Of a stretch of 64,000 nt of DNA, positions 1 to 9,474 are shown one piece after another (the first letter of the stretch is position 1; every line of letters starts with the position of its first letter). Source of the DNA: an uncultured Flavobacteriales bacterium (lineage in GTDB: Bacteria; Bacteroidota; Bacteroidia; Flavobacteriales; CAJXXR01); the NCBI GenBank assembly GCA_913063375.1, contig CAJXXR010000015.1, positions 1 to 64,000 of the forward strand, in the 5' to 3' direction. A program made the position numbers and the translations under genes. The notes beneath the pieces are model-generated. The model was not told the origin of the DNA, ran no database searches, and saw nothing but the letters and a program-made list of their open reading frames with translations.

Positions 1-60
1 ATGAACGTAACTCTCCTGCCTTGCGGCAATCAAGCACAATACATTTCCGTATTGCGGTGG

Positions 61-92
61 CAAATATAGGTTACTTTCACTTCTACTAACAA
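61..92 (-). promoter_or_regulatory. Bacteroidota sigma-A type promoter, leftward
   Basis: On the minus strand, TATATTTG (68 down to 61) matches the Bacteroidota -7 consensus TAnnTTTG. A TTG (92 down to 90) lies exactly 21 bp upstream, as expected for the -33 element. It points off the left edge, so the gene it drives is not visible. Confidence 0.6.
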
Positions 93-263
93 GCCTTTAT
101 TGCTTTATTTTTTAATCTTTTTATACCCTTCTTTTAATGGTCTCTTTTCAAGATCGATAGAATGCTATTAAAAGTTCAAATTCTCAATTCATTCTATCAA
201 TCCAATACGAGGCATTCATTCAACCTATATGATATTATATATAGTAGCCTTTTTATTGAAGGC

Positions 264-290
264 AAAAAAGCCATCAATACTGATGGCTTT
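264..290 (-). terminator. Rho-independent terminator of the Dps gene
   Basis: The arms AGCCATCA and TGATGGCT (269-276 and 281-288) form an 8-bp stem with a 4-base loop. On the minus strand a T-run follows. It lies a few bases after the Dps stop codon. Confidence 0.75.
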
Positions 291-295
291 TCTTA

Positions 296-745
296 TTATC
301 CTCTAGTTAACCAGGCGGCCAACATCCATTTCAATTTTTCTTGCTCCGTAATCAATTCACTCATCAAAGCATTTGTTCCCTCATCTTCTAATTCATCCGT
401 CAACCTCAACAATTCTCTTTCTTGCACCAATAATAAACTTATTGAATCCAACACGCCTTGCATAGATCCATTGGAATCTGAGATATCCTTATATATAGGT
501 ACTAATGAATTTGTAGAATAATCTTCAAAAGTATGCAATGGCCTTCCCGATAACATTAATATTCGTTCAGCAATTAGATCTATCTTTATCTGACTATCAT
601 TGTACCATTCTTCGAACTTCACATGTAACTCAAAAAAATGACTCCCTTTGATGTTCCAATGAAAACCCCTTAGATTTTGATAGTGAATTTGAAAACTTGA
701 CAATACTACATTTAAGCGATCAATTACTTCTTTATTTTTTTTCAT
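296..745 (-). CDS. dps: Dps-family DNA-binding ferritin-like protein
   Basis: This 149-residue protein has the four-helix ferritin-like layout and length of Dps proteins. Dps proteins form dodecamers, oxidise and store iron with peroxide, and protect DNA during starvation or oxidative stress. The signature GFHWNIKG near residues 27-34, followed by HFFELHVKFEEWY, carries the His and acidic residues that form the inter-subunit ferroxidase site in this family. It starts at ATG, has its own promoter with both -33 and -7 elements upstream, and ends in a hairpin terminator, so it looks monocistronic. The upstream helicase is on the same strand but not obviously co-transcribed. Family assignment is secure; the stress role is inferred from the family. 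Confidence 0.9.
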   Translation of the reverse strand: MKKNKEVIDRLNVVLSSFQIHYQNLRGFHWNIKGSHFFELHVKFEEWYNDSQIKIDLIAERILMLSGRPLHTFEDYSTNSLVPIYKDISDSNGSMQGVLDSISLLLVQERELLRLTDELEDEGTNALMSELITEQEKLKWMLAAWLTRG

Positions 746-769
746 CTTATTCCTGTTTTAGATTCAGTA

Positions 770-801
770 CAAATGTACCTGCTCGAAAAAGGAATAATCA
801 A
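770..801 (-). promoter_or_regulatory. Promoter of the Dps gene
   Basis: On the minus strand, TACATTTG (777 down to 770) fits TAnnTTTG. A TTG (801 down to 799) lies 21 bp upstream, the same geometry as the promoter at 61-92. It sits 25 bases before the dps ATG and overlaps the last codons' downstream region of the helicase gene, which ends at 845. Confidence 0.65.
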
Positions 802-844
802 TAGATATGATCGATTAAATAAATATTTAGATAGTAATTCCCTA

Positions 845-3163
845 TTAAACCCTTACCAACTTCGCAAACTTCACGAACAACTTCCTACTCTGTCCATCAC
901 CAAACAATACCGTAATTTTTGCATTCGCTCCAAGTCCTTCCATTTCCATCACTACTCCAGCACCAAACTTATGATGGCTCACTTTCATACCAACCTCAAA
1001 CGAAGTAAGGAAATCCCCAATTGGGGCTGCTTGCTGAACCTGCGATACCTTTTTCAGATTTCGAGATTTAATTCCCGCTTCATTAACTGCAGGTTTAGGT
1101 TTTACCCCTTTCTTTAATAACTTGGATTTTATCCCCGCCTGCTGAAAGATCTTTTCGGTAGACTCTGAGTTCAACGAATTGTTGGCGCGTATTTTTTGAA
1201 ATGACGGGAATTGTATATCCAAGAACTCTGTTCCTATTTCATCTATAAATCTACTTGGCTCACAATCATTCAATTTACCCCAACGGTATCTTGTTAATGC
1301 GTAGGACAAAACCACCTTTTTCTCTGCTCGAGTCAAGGCCACATAAAACAACCTTCTCTCTTCCTCCAAGTCGGCTCGAGAATGCGCACTCATTTGTGAA
1401 GGAAAAAGATCCTCTTCCAAACCTACAATAAACACATTTGGATACTCCAACCCTTTTGATTGATGAATAGTCATCAATGAAACATGGTCGTCATCATCTA
1501 ACTCCTTATCTGAATCGGTCAGCAAGGCAACATCCTCCATGAATACAGATAAACTTTTATCTTCAATATCTTCCCTTTCAGAAAACTCTTTAACGGCATT
1601 CAATAACTCTTCTAAGTTATCTAACCTAGAAATATTCTCTGGCGTATTTTCTTTTTGAAATTCTCGAACAATACCGGTACGTTCAAGAATCATTTTAGTC
1701 AATAAATAAGCATCAATTCTTTTGGATTCTTCTCCAAAGGCTTTAATCATCAAACCAAATTGAGTCAACTTAGTCATGGTTCCTTTATTAACAGGAACTT
1801 GATATAGTTCTGGCATTTCAATAATATCCCAAAGGTTCTTATCTTGATTGGAAGCTGTAATTGCCAATTTATCCAGGGTAGTTTGACCAATCCCCCTAGC
1901 TGGATAATTTATTACCCGCCTTAAGGCTTCATTATCTCTTGTATTTACCGCCAATTTCATATAGGCCAGTATATCTTTAATCTCTTTACGTTGATAGAAA
2001 GACAATCCTCCATATATTCTATAGGGAATACCTCTTTTTCTCAGCGCTTCCTCAATAGACCTAGATTGTGAATTGGTTCTATATAATATCGCAAAATCTT
2101 TATTCTTTTGTTGATTTCTGTGAATCTCTTCAAAAATCATGGAAGACACCAACATTCCCTCTTCTGCATCAGAGGTCGTTTTGAACACCGGTATTTGATC
2201 TCCAGGATCATTATCTGTCCATACCTCTTTCTTTAGCTGTTTAGAATTATGCTTTATAATACTATTTGCTGCTCCAACTATATTCTTTGTGGACCTATAA
2301 TTCTGCTCTAACCTAATCATTTTAGCATCCTTATAATCTTTTTGGAAGTTCAGAATATTATAAATATTCGCTCCACGAAAGGCATAAATACTTTGCGCAT
2401 CATCCCCTACCACACAGATATTTTCAAATCTTGAAGCCAGTGCTTTTATAATTAGATACTGGGAGTGATTTGTATCCTGATACTCATCCACCAAAACATA
2501 CTTGAACCTAGTTTGGTATTTCATGAGCACCTCCGGAAACTTATGAAATAGTTCATTGGTCTTTAACAAAAGATCATCAAAATCCATTGCTCCAGATTTG
2601 AAACACGCCTGAGTATACAATTCATAGATTTTTCCAAACTGCGGCCTCTGCGCTGCGCTATCTTGTTCTTGATACTCTGCATTTCCCCAATAAGCCTTTA
2701 CAGTTATCAAATTATTCTTCAATGAAGAAATACGACTTTGGATTTGAGCTGCCTTATATACATCTTTATCCAAACTTAGGTCTTTGATAATTCTACCAAC
2801 TACCTTTTTACTATCATCTGAATCATAAATGGTAAAACTATTTGGGTAACCCAATTTATCCGCTTCAAATCTTAAAATCTTAGAGAATACGGAGTGAAAG
2901 GTTCCCATCCACAAGTTCTTGGATTCACCTTTACCAATCACTTTACCAATCCTCTCCTTCATTTCCTTCGCTGCCTTATTGGTAAAAGTCAAAGAAAGAA
3001 TATTATAAGAATCCACCCCCTTTTTCACTAGATGAGCAATTCTATAGGTAAGTACTCTCGTCTTACCGGAACCAGCACCAGCAATAATCATTAATGGACC
3101 TTCAGTATATAATACTGCCTCTTTTTGAGATGGGTTTAATTGAGCTAAATAATCTTCCTGCAC
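845..3163 (-). CDS. uvrD: UvrD/PcrA-type superfamily 1 DNA helicase
   Basis: A 772-residue 3'-5' DNA helicase acting in nucleotide-excision and mismatch repair and in clearing proteins from DNA. Walker A GAGSGKT is at residues 29-35. The Walker B-like VDEYQDT, the GDDAQSIYAFRGA motif and the FYVALTRAEK motif follow in the expected order. The C-terminus (KFGAGVV and onwards) resembles the Tudor-like tail of PcrA/UvrD that contacts RNA polymerase. The length is normal for the family. The start is a GTG: no in-frame ATG lies upstream before sequence that stops resembling the family. A TAAATTTG at 3226-3233 (minus) is a possible -7 box. PcrA, UvrD and Rep cannot be separated with certainty from sequence alone. 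Confidence 0.92.
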   Translation of the reverse strand: MQEDYLAQLNPSQKEAVLYTEGPLMIIAGAGSGKTRVLTYRIAHLVKKGVDSYNILSLTFTNKAAKEMKERIGKVIGKGESKNLWMGTFHSVFSKILRFEADKLGYPNSFTIYDSDDSKKVVGRIIKDLSLDKDVYKAAQIQSRISSLKNNLITVKAYWGNAEYQEQDSAAQRPQFGKIYELYTQACFKSGAMDFDDLLLKTNELFHKFPEVLMKYQTRFKYVLVDEYQDTNHSQYLIIKALASRFENICVVGDDAQSIYAFRGANIYNILNFQKDYKDAKMIRLEQNYRSTKNIVGAANSIIKHNSKQLKKEVWTDNDPGDQIPVFKTTSDAEEGMLVSSMIFEEIHRNQQKNKDFAILYRTNSQSRSIEEALRKRGIPYRIYGGLSFYQRKEIKDILAYMKLAVNTRDNEALRRVINYPARGIGQTTLDKLAITASNQDKNLWDIIEMPELYQVPVNKGTMTKLTQFGLMIKAFGEESKRIDAYLLTKMILERTGIVREFQKENTPENISRLDNLEELLNAVKEFSEREDIEDKSLSVFMEDVALLTDSDKELDDDDHVSLMTIHQSKGLEYPNVFIVGLEEDLFPSQMSAHSRADLEEERRLFYVALTRAEKKVVLSYALTRYRWGKLNDCEPSRFIDEIGTEFLDIQFPSFQKIRANNSLNSESTEKIFQQAGIKSKLLKKGVKPKPAVNEAGIKSRNLKKVSQVQQAAPIGDFLTSFEVGMKVSHHKFGAGVVMEMEGLGANAKITVLFGDGQSRKLFVKFAKLVRV

Positions 3164-3296
3164 GAACTGTAATTTTAAAAAAGAATGGAATACATTAGTT
3201 AATCACCAAGATACTAACGAGCCAGCAAATTTAATGAAATAATAGAAGATATTTTACACTCTACCTGCTATCTTTATACAAATGAATATTTGTACT

Positions 3297-4229
3297 TTAA
3301 TTTGAGATAGGGTAATTCAGGGTCTGAAGTCCTTTCTTGCTTAAACGCATATTAATACCAGCATTTCCCTGCAAGCCTCCTGTATGTATTGCAATAACCT
3401 TGGTTCCTGGATTGAAATAATCATTTTTAATCATATCTATCAATCCATATATCATCTTACCGGTATAGATAGGATCTAAGGGAATCCCTGTTTTAATATA
3501 AAAATCATTCATGAAGTTAATCAAATCGGCATTTACCTTACCATACTTTCCAAAATGATATTCTCGGATAAGCTCCCAATTTTGCCTAGAAGGTTCTTCA
3601 AGAAAAAGCGACACCTCGTCACTTAGGTAACCTTGATCCTTAATTGCTGGAAAACCTAAACAGTGTGTATCACCAGAAACCCCATTTACCAAACCTGCAA
3701 AGGTTGCCCCAGTTCCTAAGGCACAACAAGCAAAATCATAATGCTCCTTCCAATCCCCTGTAATCTCTTTACAGCCTTTCACTGCTAAATCATTGGAACC
3801 TCCTTCTGGCAAAACATAAACAGCTTCGCTATTCCCTACTTCAACACCTTTCCAACCGGACGCTCTTAATTCTCTAAATTCTGCACGATCAACATATTGC
3901 AATTGCATACCACAAGAAGTAGCAAATTTTAAAGTAGAATTTTCTGGATCTGCATCTTTCCCTCTAATAACACCAATACTATTCATACCTGCCAATTGTG
4001 CAGCTGCGGCTGTTGCAGCTATATGATTGGAAAATGCTCCACCAAAAGTCAACAAACACGTTTTCCCTTTTTGTTTAGCTTCAAGTACATTGTATTTTAA
4101 TTTCCGCCATTTATTACCTGAAACATGAGGATGCAATGTATCATCTCTTTGAATAAAAAGTTGAACTCCCTTCTCCTTCAATAAAGGTAAATCTATAGCT
4201 TGAATTTGAACAATAGGATTTGTTTTCAA
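3297..4229 (-). CDS. PLP-dependent D-cysteine desulfhydrase / ACC deaminase family enzyme
   Basis: A 310-residue fold-type II pyridoxal-phosphate enzyme. SGNKWRKLKYN (37-47) contains the Schiff-base lysine, probably Lys40, and GGAFSNH near 83-89 is the substrate-carboxylate loop typical of this family. Members either desulfhydrate D-cysteine to pyruvate, sulfide and ammonia, or open the ring of 1-aminocyclopropane-1-carboxylate. The bacterial family shares both annotations and I cannot choose between them. No ATG is available near the N-terminus: an in-frame stop lies just upstream, so the TTG at 4229 is the likely start. The protein is cytoplasmic with no signal peptide. It is on the same strand as uvrD but separated by 133 bases. 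Confidence 0.8.
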   Translation of the reverse strand: MKTNPIVQIQAIDLPLLKEKGVQLFIQRDDTLHPHVSGNKWRKLKYNVLEAKQKGKTCLLTFGGAFSNHIAATAAAAQLAGMNSIGVIRGKDADPENSTLKFATSCGMQLQYVDRAEFRELRASGWKGVEVGNSEAVYVLPEGGSNDLAVKGCKEITGDWKEHYDFACCALGTGATFAGLVNGVSGDTHCLGFPAIKDQGYLSDEVSLFLEEPSRQNWELIREYHFGKYGKVNADLINFMNDFYIKTGIPLDPIYTGKMIYGLIDMIKNDYFNPGTKVIAIHTGGLQGNAGINMRLSKKGLQTLNYPISN

Positions 4230-4268
4230 TCTGATGACTTTTATGCAATAGTACAGGATTTATAGAAA

Positions 4269-4300
4269 CAAAAAAACTCCATTTCGATTTGAAATGGAGT
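4269..4300 (-). terminator. Terminator after the envelope cluster
   Basis: The 9-bp inverted repeat ACTCCATTT/AAATGGAGT (4276-4284 and 4292-4300) is followed on the minus strand by a run of T. It ends the three-gene leftward cluster just before the PLP enzyme gene. Confidence 0.8.
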
Positions 4301-4310
4301 CTTTCCTTAA

Positions 4311-5084
4311 CTAAGGTCTTCTAGAAAGATCATAATAGATACCAATTTTGGGCGTCAAATAATAGGATCTAAATTCAAATTTATCCTTGGTAAGGCCTGA
4401 ATCTGTATCCATTTCTATATCCTGATACCTGTAATCTAATTTAGCAACTAAGGAAACAGGACCCAAATCATAATCTATTGAGATACCAAATCGAAACATC
4501 TCCAAAAATTCAGATGCATGCGTTACAACCCTACCTTCATCATCTCTTATAAAGGACTCGGTATTATTATGAAATGTCCCTACTTGAGTAATTCCTTCAT
4601 CATCCAAAAACTCTTTCTTTGCATATAACAATCGATCTTTAGAAACCATAAATGGTGTTGCAAATATTAAATCTCCACCTATTCTAATTTTTTTTGAAAT
4701 TTGAAAACGTAGGCCCGCAGTATACCCTAATTCAAGCCTTTGAATCTCTTGGATCACAAAAAGATCTCCTTCATTACTATTTTCGTCGAATCTGACGCCT
4801 GTAAAGTCCTGTTGAGAATAATGCATACTTCTCCAACCTAGAAAAAAGCCCCTCTTAAAAGAAATATAAGGTGTTAAATCAACATTCCTATTATAATACA
4901 CAACCTCAAGACCCCAGTTAGCCCCCTCTTTCTCCAAATCTAATGAGGAAGTAAATTCCGTTTCTTCTAACAAAATCAAAGGCGTCATATGTACTACTTC
5001 AACACCATAATCTTGAGCATTTAGATTAGTTGTAAAAACCAATGCTAACAGACAACCAGTAATCCAAATATTTAATTGTTTCAT
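4311..5084 (-). CDS. Small outer-membrane beta-barrel-like protein
   Basis: A 257-residue exported protein of unknown function. An N-terminal signal peptide (MKQLN..., ending near NLNAQ) is followed by alternating hydrophobic and polar segments rich in aromatic residues, as in small outer-membrane barrels; the last strand ends YDLSRRP. An alternative ATG lies at 5105, overlapping the upstream stop. I prefer 5084 because it gives a clean signal peptide starting with Lys at position 2. It is the last gene of the cluster with the two transglutaminase-like proteins and directly precedes a terminator. No catalytic motif is visible. The barrel topology is an inference from composition, not a family match. 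Confidence 0.6.
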   Translation of the reverse strand: MKQLNIWITGCLLALVFTTNLNAQDYGVEVVHMTPLILLEETEFTSSLDLEKEGANWGLEVVYYNRNVDLTPYISFKRGFFLGWRSMHYSQQDFTGVRFDENSNEGDLFVIQEIQRLELGYTAGLRFQISKKIRIGGDLIFATPFMVSKDRLLYAKKEFLDDEGITQVGTFHNNTESFIRDDEGRVVTHASEFLEMFRFGISIDYDLGPVSLVAKLDYRYQDIEMDTDSGLTKDKFEFRSYYLTPKIGIYYDLSRRP

Positions 5085-5094
5085 AATTCTGTCC

Positions 5095-7332
5095 TTATTT
5101 AACATTCTCGTTTATTTCTACCTCTGCCTTCACTTCCTCTTCGATTACTTCATCAAGAATTTCAGTTTCCTGATCTATTTCCATTTCATCCTCTATTACC
5201 TCTAGCTCAACCTCTTTTTTCACCAGCTCTTGACTCGATGGCGTTTCATATTCAAGTACAATTCTTTTATGGTAATATCTATCGGCTGCCTCTGTCACAT
5301 CATACAAAAAATGAATCTCCTCTGAAGAGATATCCGTTTGTAAATAGGCCTTTTCAGTATGGAGTAGTAAAACACCATCATTCAACTCATAAGAACTTTT
5401 GAAAAAACCATAATCATTGACAAGCTCATAGTTGAAATCAGACAAATCATTCAATAATTTAAACCCTGATGGTAGCTCTAAATGTATGGTATATTGATAG
5501 GACCTTGGGTACAAAAATTCAATCTCCCCTAGTTCATCTATTTTCTCTTTCTCGTTTTTATCAAAACTTAGTTGTCCACCGATAAGAAACCCTACATCTA
5601 TAATTAATTTCTCATCAACATTATGAATATAATTACTCCTTACTAAATCAAATTCAACACTTAATGGCTTCGTTTGATTAAATATTCCAGGTCTAATTAA
5701 ATCCACGGATCCAATTTCTGTATCCTTTAATATCGGATTTTGCTTTAAATAATCTTCAATTTCAACATCAGCAACCAGACCTACATAATTTCTATTAAAT
5801 ATCTCCCTCAACTTCTTACGTATTCTGTCTGGCATTGCATTTATTAAAAATTCTTTCTTTATGAATTTCTCACCAGCTAAAACAGCCAATAAATCATCCT
5901 TTGATTCTCCGAAAACACTTCTTTTAAGTTTCACCTCAGAAATTTCAGTTTCCTTGAGTTTCCTTAGCAAATTCCTATAGTTAAACACCTTTCTTTCATC
6001 ATCATCCTCTTGTGACTTTGTAGCATCCTTTATTACACGATTACTTACCTTTAAAAAGTTAGAAAGAGATATATTCAAATCCGTTTCTATCCGATTATCC
6101 AAGTAGGTGCTTTTTGGCCAAACAATTTCATTTGTCAAAAGGAGACCATCCTGCTCTTCGTTTAGCCTATACCCCAATGCATCTACCCCTTCAAAACGGT
6201 GATTATTTTCTCCATTTTTCACGAATAACTCAGGGCAACTAAAATACTCCCATTGACCCTTTAACTTAACTCGAACTCCCCAATTAACATTATTATCTAC
6301 TAATTGCTCATTATTATACCTTGATTTTAAAGCAACCAATTCAACTTCAAGCCCCTTTTCTTTCTTATTTAATGTAGAAAACATATTGAAAGCAAATTGC
6401 CGAGAACGCTCTTGGAATGTCAAGTACGAATACTGACTATACTTAGTATAGATAGATCCATATTCAAGATAGTGATACAATAAATTGACACGATCTTCTA
6501 ATTCATTCTCAGTATCCTTCAAGAGCGCTGAGTACACTTTGTTTGGAGAGTATTTAGCGCTTAAACCACCTATTTTAGTCCTTTTCAATTGCCTTACTTC
6601 AGGAAGCGTAAATGTCGACTTCAAATCCTGCAAAGTCCCTAGACTTTTAGAATTATAAAATGAAATATAATACGGATTCTTCCTTTTAGAAATAATATAT
6701 CGTCCATCCTCTAATGGCTTTATATTTTGAACAAGCAAAGTGTAGCGAGTCACCCCCTCGTTTACAGTCCTTTCAAAATTTTGCTCATAATTATAATTCT
6801 CTGCTCTAAAAAAATGTTTTGGACCAAATTCATACACTATACTACATGTGTCAATAGAGTAACCGATAGCTATAAATTCATTTATTCCATTTCCCTTTTT
6901 CGAAATCCCTTTATGATAAAAAGAGACATCCAAAACATCCCCTAACTCCAATCCAGCGATTGCAATTTTATAATGAACTTTCTTTTTCCCTTTTCTTCCG
7001 AACAACATCTTATCCGGAACTTTGGAATCCAATTTTATAATATGCTTGTCTTCTATAACCTTTATACTACCATCAGCCTTTATTATTTTGAAATCAAAAT
7101 TCTTCTGATAACTATAAAAATCACCGAATGAATTCACGGCATTTTGATCTAATAACTTAATTAAGTTACGTTCTTTCAATATGGGTGTTTTCCCCACAAA
7201 GGAATACGTCAATTCTCTCTTTATGATTCTAACTGATTCTGAATCCCCTTCAATCAACTCTTGATTATTAGCCGATGCTACCAAACTATGGAATAGTAAA
7301 CAACTAAATATAATTTTGAAAACTCTAGTCAT
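5095..7332 (-). CDS. Exported DUF3857-like protein with degenerate transglutaminase region
   Basis: A 745-residue protein with a signal peptide (MTRVFKIIFSCLLFHSLVASANN). The overall plan resembles the neighbouring transglutaminase-like protein: an N-terminal beta-rich DUF3857-like part with an RELTYSFVG segment, a helical middle, and a C-terminal beta-rich part. I do not see a Cys-His-Asp triad in the middle: the GDCKG motif of the neighbour has no counterpart. The last 45 residues are extremely rich in Glu (the EVIEDEMEIDQETEIL region and on). The neighbour's stop lies one base from this ATG, and the following gene begins immediately after it, so the three are almost certainly one operon. 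Function is unknown; a non-catalytic partner of the transglutaminase-like protein is an inference. Confidence 0.6.
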   Translation of the reverse strand: MTRVFKIIFSCLLFHSLVASANNQELIEGDSESVRIIKRELTYSFVGKTPILKERNLIKLLDQNAVNSFGDFYSYQKNFDFKIIKADGSIKVIEDKHIIKLDSKVPDKMLFGRKGKKKVHYKIAIAGLELGDVLDVSFYHKGISKKGNGINEFIAIGYSIDTCSIVYEFGPKHFFRAENYNYEQNFERTVNEGVTRYTLLVQNIKPLEDGRYIISKRKNPYYISFYNSKSLGTLQDLKSTFTLPEVRQLKRTKIGGLSAKYSPNKVYSALLKDTENELEDRVNLLYHYLEYGSIYTKYSQYSYLTFQERSRQFAFNMFSTLNKKEKGLEVELVALKSRYNNEQLVDNNVNWGVRVKLKGQWEYFSCPELFVKNGENNHRFEGVDALGYRLNEEQDGLLLTNEIVWPKSTYLDNRIETDLNISLSNFLKVSNRVIKDATKSQEDDDERKVFNYRNLLRKLKETEISEVKLKRSVFGESKDDLLAVLAGEKFIKKEFLINAMPDRIRKKLREIFNRNYVGLVADVEIEDYLKQNPILKDTEIGSVDLIRPGIFNQTKPLSVEFDLVRSNYIHNVDEKLIIDVGFLIGGQLSFDKNEKEKIDELGEIEFLYPRSYQYTIHLELPSGFKLLNDLSDFNYELVNDYGFFKSSYELNDGVLLLHTEKAYLQTDISSEEIHFLYDVTEAADRYYHKRIVLEYETPSSQELVKKEVELEVIEDEMEIDQETEILDEVIEEEVKAEVEINENVK

Positions 7333-7333
7333 A

Positions 7334-9310
7334 TTAGATTCGTTTTAATTTAATAACATTCTTCGTATTCTCTTCTGCAAACTTCAATACCCACATCCAT
7401 TCTGGCAAATTAGGAATTTGAATTTCACCATCAAAAACTACAATTTTAGATCTAAACCTAAATACATCACCATCTATTTCATAGCTATGCATGAAACTAA
7501 AATCATCATTCTCAAAAAGGGTACTTTCGGGCAAATCAACCAACTCATACCCTGTAGGAAGCTTTATTTCAAACATTTCCTCTTTGTTTAATTTCTGCCC
7601 TAGAGCTACTGGTGCTGATCTATATTTAGAAATGCTCTTAACAATTTCCGAATAATCATAATTTAAATAATATCCTTCCTCCGTTTTAATTAAATCATTT
7701 TCATTGGAATACTCCATTTGCACATTTACCTGAGCAGACCTATCATCTAAACCTTTCACAACAATATTTGATTCCTCACTGCGATTTGAAATATCAAAAA
7801 AGCTATACAGAAAGTCCAACCGATCCTTTTTCTTAACACTATAATAAGCCCTTAAGAATTGCCTTTTCTTCTCCCCATTTAAAGCAATATTAGCAGTACC
7901 TCTAATAATTCCAGTCTCCAAGTTAATATCAGAATGATAATCTTTGGTGTATTTTGTGGAGTCTACATGAAAATCTGGTACATTTTCCACCTTAAAAGAA
8001 TCTCCTTGAGAAATCAACACAGGTCTTCCTTGTATACGGTAAGCATAATCACCGAAACTGCAATATTTCTCTGTAGGATCAAGGAAATAAGTACTATCCT
8101 TATAAAACAATGTTGAAATCATATGGTTATCCACCATTAAGGAAGGTATGGAGTAATCATAAGATGCCTTTTTCCCCCTTGTCCCAATCCAAGATAAATT
8201 TGCATCAAAGCCTGCTTCTTTTAACATTTCCGTTAATAAATTAGCCATCCCTTTACAGTCTCCGAACTTATCCTCAAAAACCGTCATAGAATTTTCAGGT
8301 TTAAAACCAGCTATTCCATCTTCAAAAGCTAGGTACCTAATATTATCTTGCACCCAATAATACAAACGATCTATTTTCTCTTCATCTGAATTGCAATCCT
8401 TCAATAACTCCGTCACTAATGGCTTTAGTTCTGGCCAAGTATTATCCATCTGATCTACTAACCCCTTATACCATTGATACAAATCATTTGTATTTCTAAA
8501 GTAAGTAAGTCCTCCCTTTTTCTTATTTGTACTCTTTGGGATTAACAATAAATGAGGTTTATACGTTGCCCATGAAGGCTCAAAATCCTTTTTCTTCACA
8601 CCTGTCAAAAAGTTCATGGTATAGGTGATAATCGTTTTCGACGCCTTTTCCACTACTTCCTTTTCAATCTTATAGGTTCCAAAATTCACCTCCTTTATAT
8701 CCAAATCCAACCATTTTGGAATTTCAATTTGAATGGTTTTGTGCTTGGCAAATTTCTCATCATGAAAATACAATGGCGGAAGATACCTTAAGTCCTTATG
8801 TTTAAGCTTAGCATAGTAATGCACATTATCAACCGATATTGACTCCTTAGATTGATAAATTGGGACCATTACCATAGGGCCGTAAAAAACAACCTTTATT
8901 CTACTGTCATCATGAAAAACAGAAGGGTTATCTAAAGGCACATCTGAAGATATAGTTCTTTTGTTTAACTTTTTATCCACATAATTTTTAGAAGCCTTTT
9001 TTGCTGGCCCCATTTGAATAACCTCAACTTGATCGTTATAATATTCCCGCTCGGCAAAATACAAATCTGGCCAAGCTAGATGGTAATTTTTCTTTTTCTC
9101 TAGATAAGCTACCGGCTGATCATCCACCCATTTATTATAATAAAAACTAACCTTTGTGGAAGAATCATTTACTTTGTTCTTCGACAACTGCTCGGAATCA
9201 GAACTTTGACCACATACCAAAAGAGAGAAAAAGTAAATAGATAAATAAACAGAAGCCTTAATGGCCTGTATAATTGGATTTTTAAATTTCAAGCAGTTTA
9301 AATAATTCAT
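7334..9310 (-). CDS. Exported DUF3857/transglutaminase-like protein
   Basis: A 658-residue periplasmic or outer-surface protein. A hydrophobic N-terminus ends near LLVCGQSS. A beta-rich DUF3857-like domain comes next, then a transglutaminase core with the triad Cys in FGDCKGMA (about residue 350), His in VDNHMIS and Asp in FLDPT, then a C-terminal beta domain. Such proteins are common in Bacteroidota; substrates are mostly unknown, and the fold is also used by cysteine peptidases. I chose the ATG at 9310 over a TTG at 9316. It is the first gene of a three-gene leftward operon with the degenerate paralog-like protein and the small barrel. Confidence 0.75.
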   Translation of the reverse strand: MNYLNCLKFKNPIIQAIKASVYLSIYFFSLLVCGQSSDSEQLSKNKVNDSSTKVSFYYNKWVDDQPVAYLEKKKNYHLAWPDLYFAEREYYNDQVEVIQMGPAKKASKNYVDKKLNKRTISSDVPLDNPSVFHDDSRIKVVFYGPMVMVPIYQSKESISVDNVHYYAKLKHKDLRYLPPLYFHDEKFAKHKTIQIEIPKWLDLDIKEVNFGTYKIEKEVVEKASKTIITYTMNFLTGVKKKDFEPSWATYKPHLLLIPKSTNKKKGGLTYFRNTNDLYQWYKGLVDQMDNTWPELKPLVTELLKDCNSDEEKIDRLYYWVQDNIRYLAFEDGIAGFKPENSMTVFEDKFGDCKGMANLLTEMLKEAGFDANLSWIGTRGKKASYDYSIPSLMVDNHMISTLFYKDSTYFLDPTEKYCSFGDYAYRIQGRPVLISQGDSFKVENVPDFHVDSTKYTKDYHSDINLETGIIRGTANIALNGEKKRQFLRAYYSVKKKDRLDFLYSFFDISNRSEESNIVVKGLDDRSAQVNVQMEYSNENDLIKTEEGYYLNYDYSEIVKSISKYRSAPVALGQKLNKEEMFEIKLPTGYELVDLPESTLFENDDFSFMHSYEIDGDVFRFRSKIVVFDGEIQIPNLPEWMWVLKFAEENTKNVIKLKRI

Positions 9311-9474
9311 AGGCAATAGTTTTCATTTAATAGAGTTTAGGCTAATTCGTTTTAAAAGAATGTAATATATCCAATTCTCAAAACAACAGTCAAATGTAAC
9401 GAGGAAAATTCATAGAAATAAATAATCTAGCTACATTTTTTATTTCTAAATGATTTCCTGAAATTTGCGAGATT

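Larger units (their letters stand above)
1..295. other. Intergenic region at left edge
   Basis: No convincing gene lies here. The stretch holds a leftward promoter (61-92), AT-rich sequence, and the terminator of the Dps gene near 264-290. Bases 1-60, read leftwards, contain a small GC-richer inverted motif (TGCCG-CAA-GGCA) and could be the leader or first codons of a gene outside the window. An ATG in that leader is followed by a stop after four codons. Open GTG and TTG frames continue off the edge, but no product can be named. Confidence 0.5.

Noticed and set aside
162..521. Open frame across the dps terminator and 3' end
   Set aside because: It is antisense to dps, reads through a terminator and has no family-like motif.
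773..1117. Open frame antisense to the helicase 3' end
   Set aside because: It lies opposite a well-supported helicase gene and the dps promoter.
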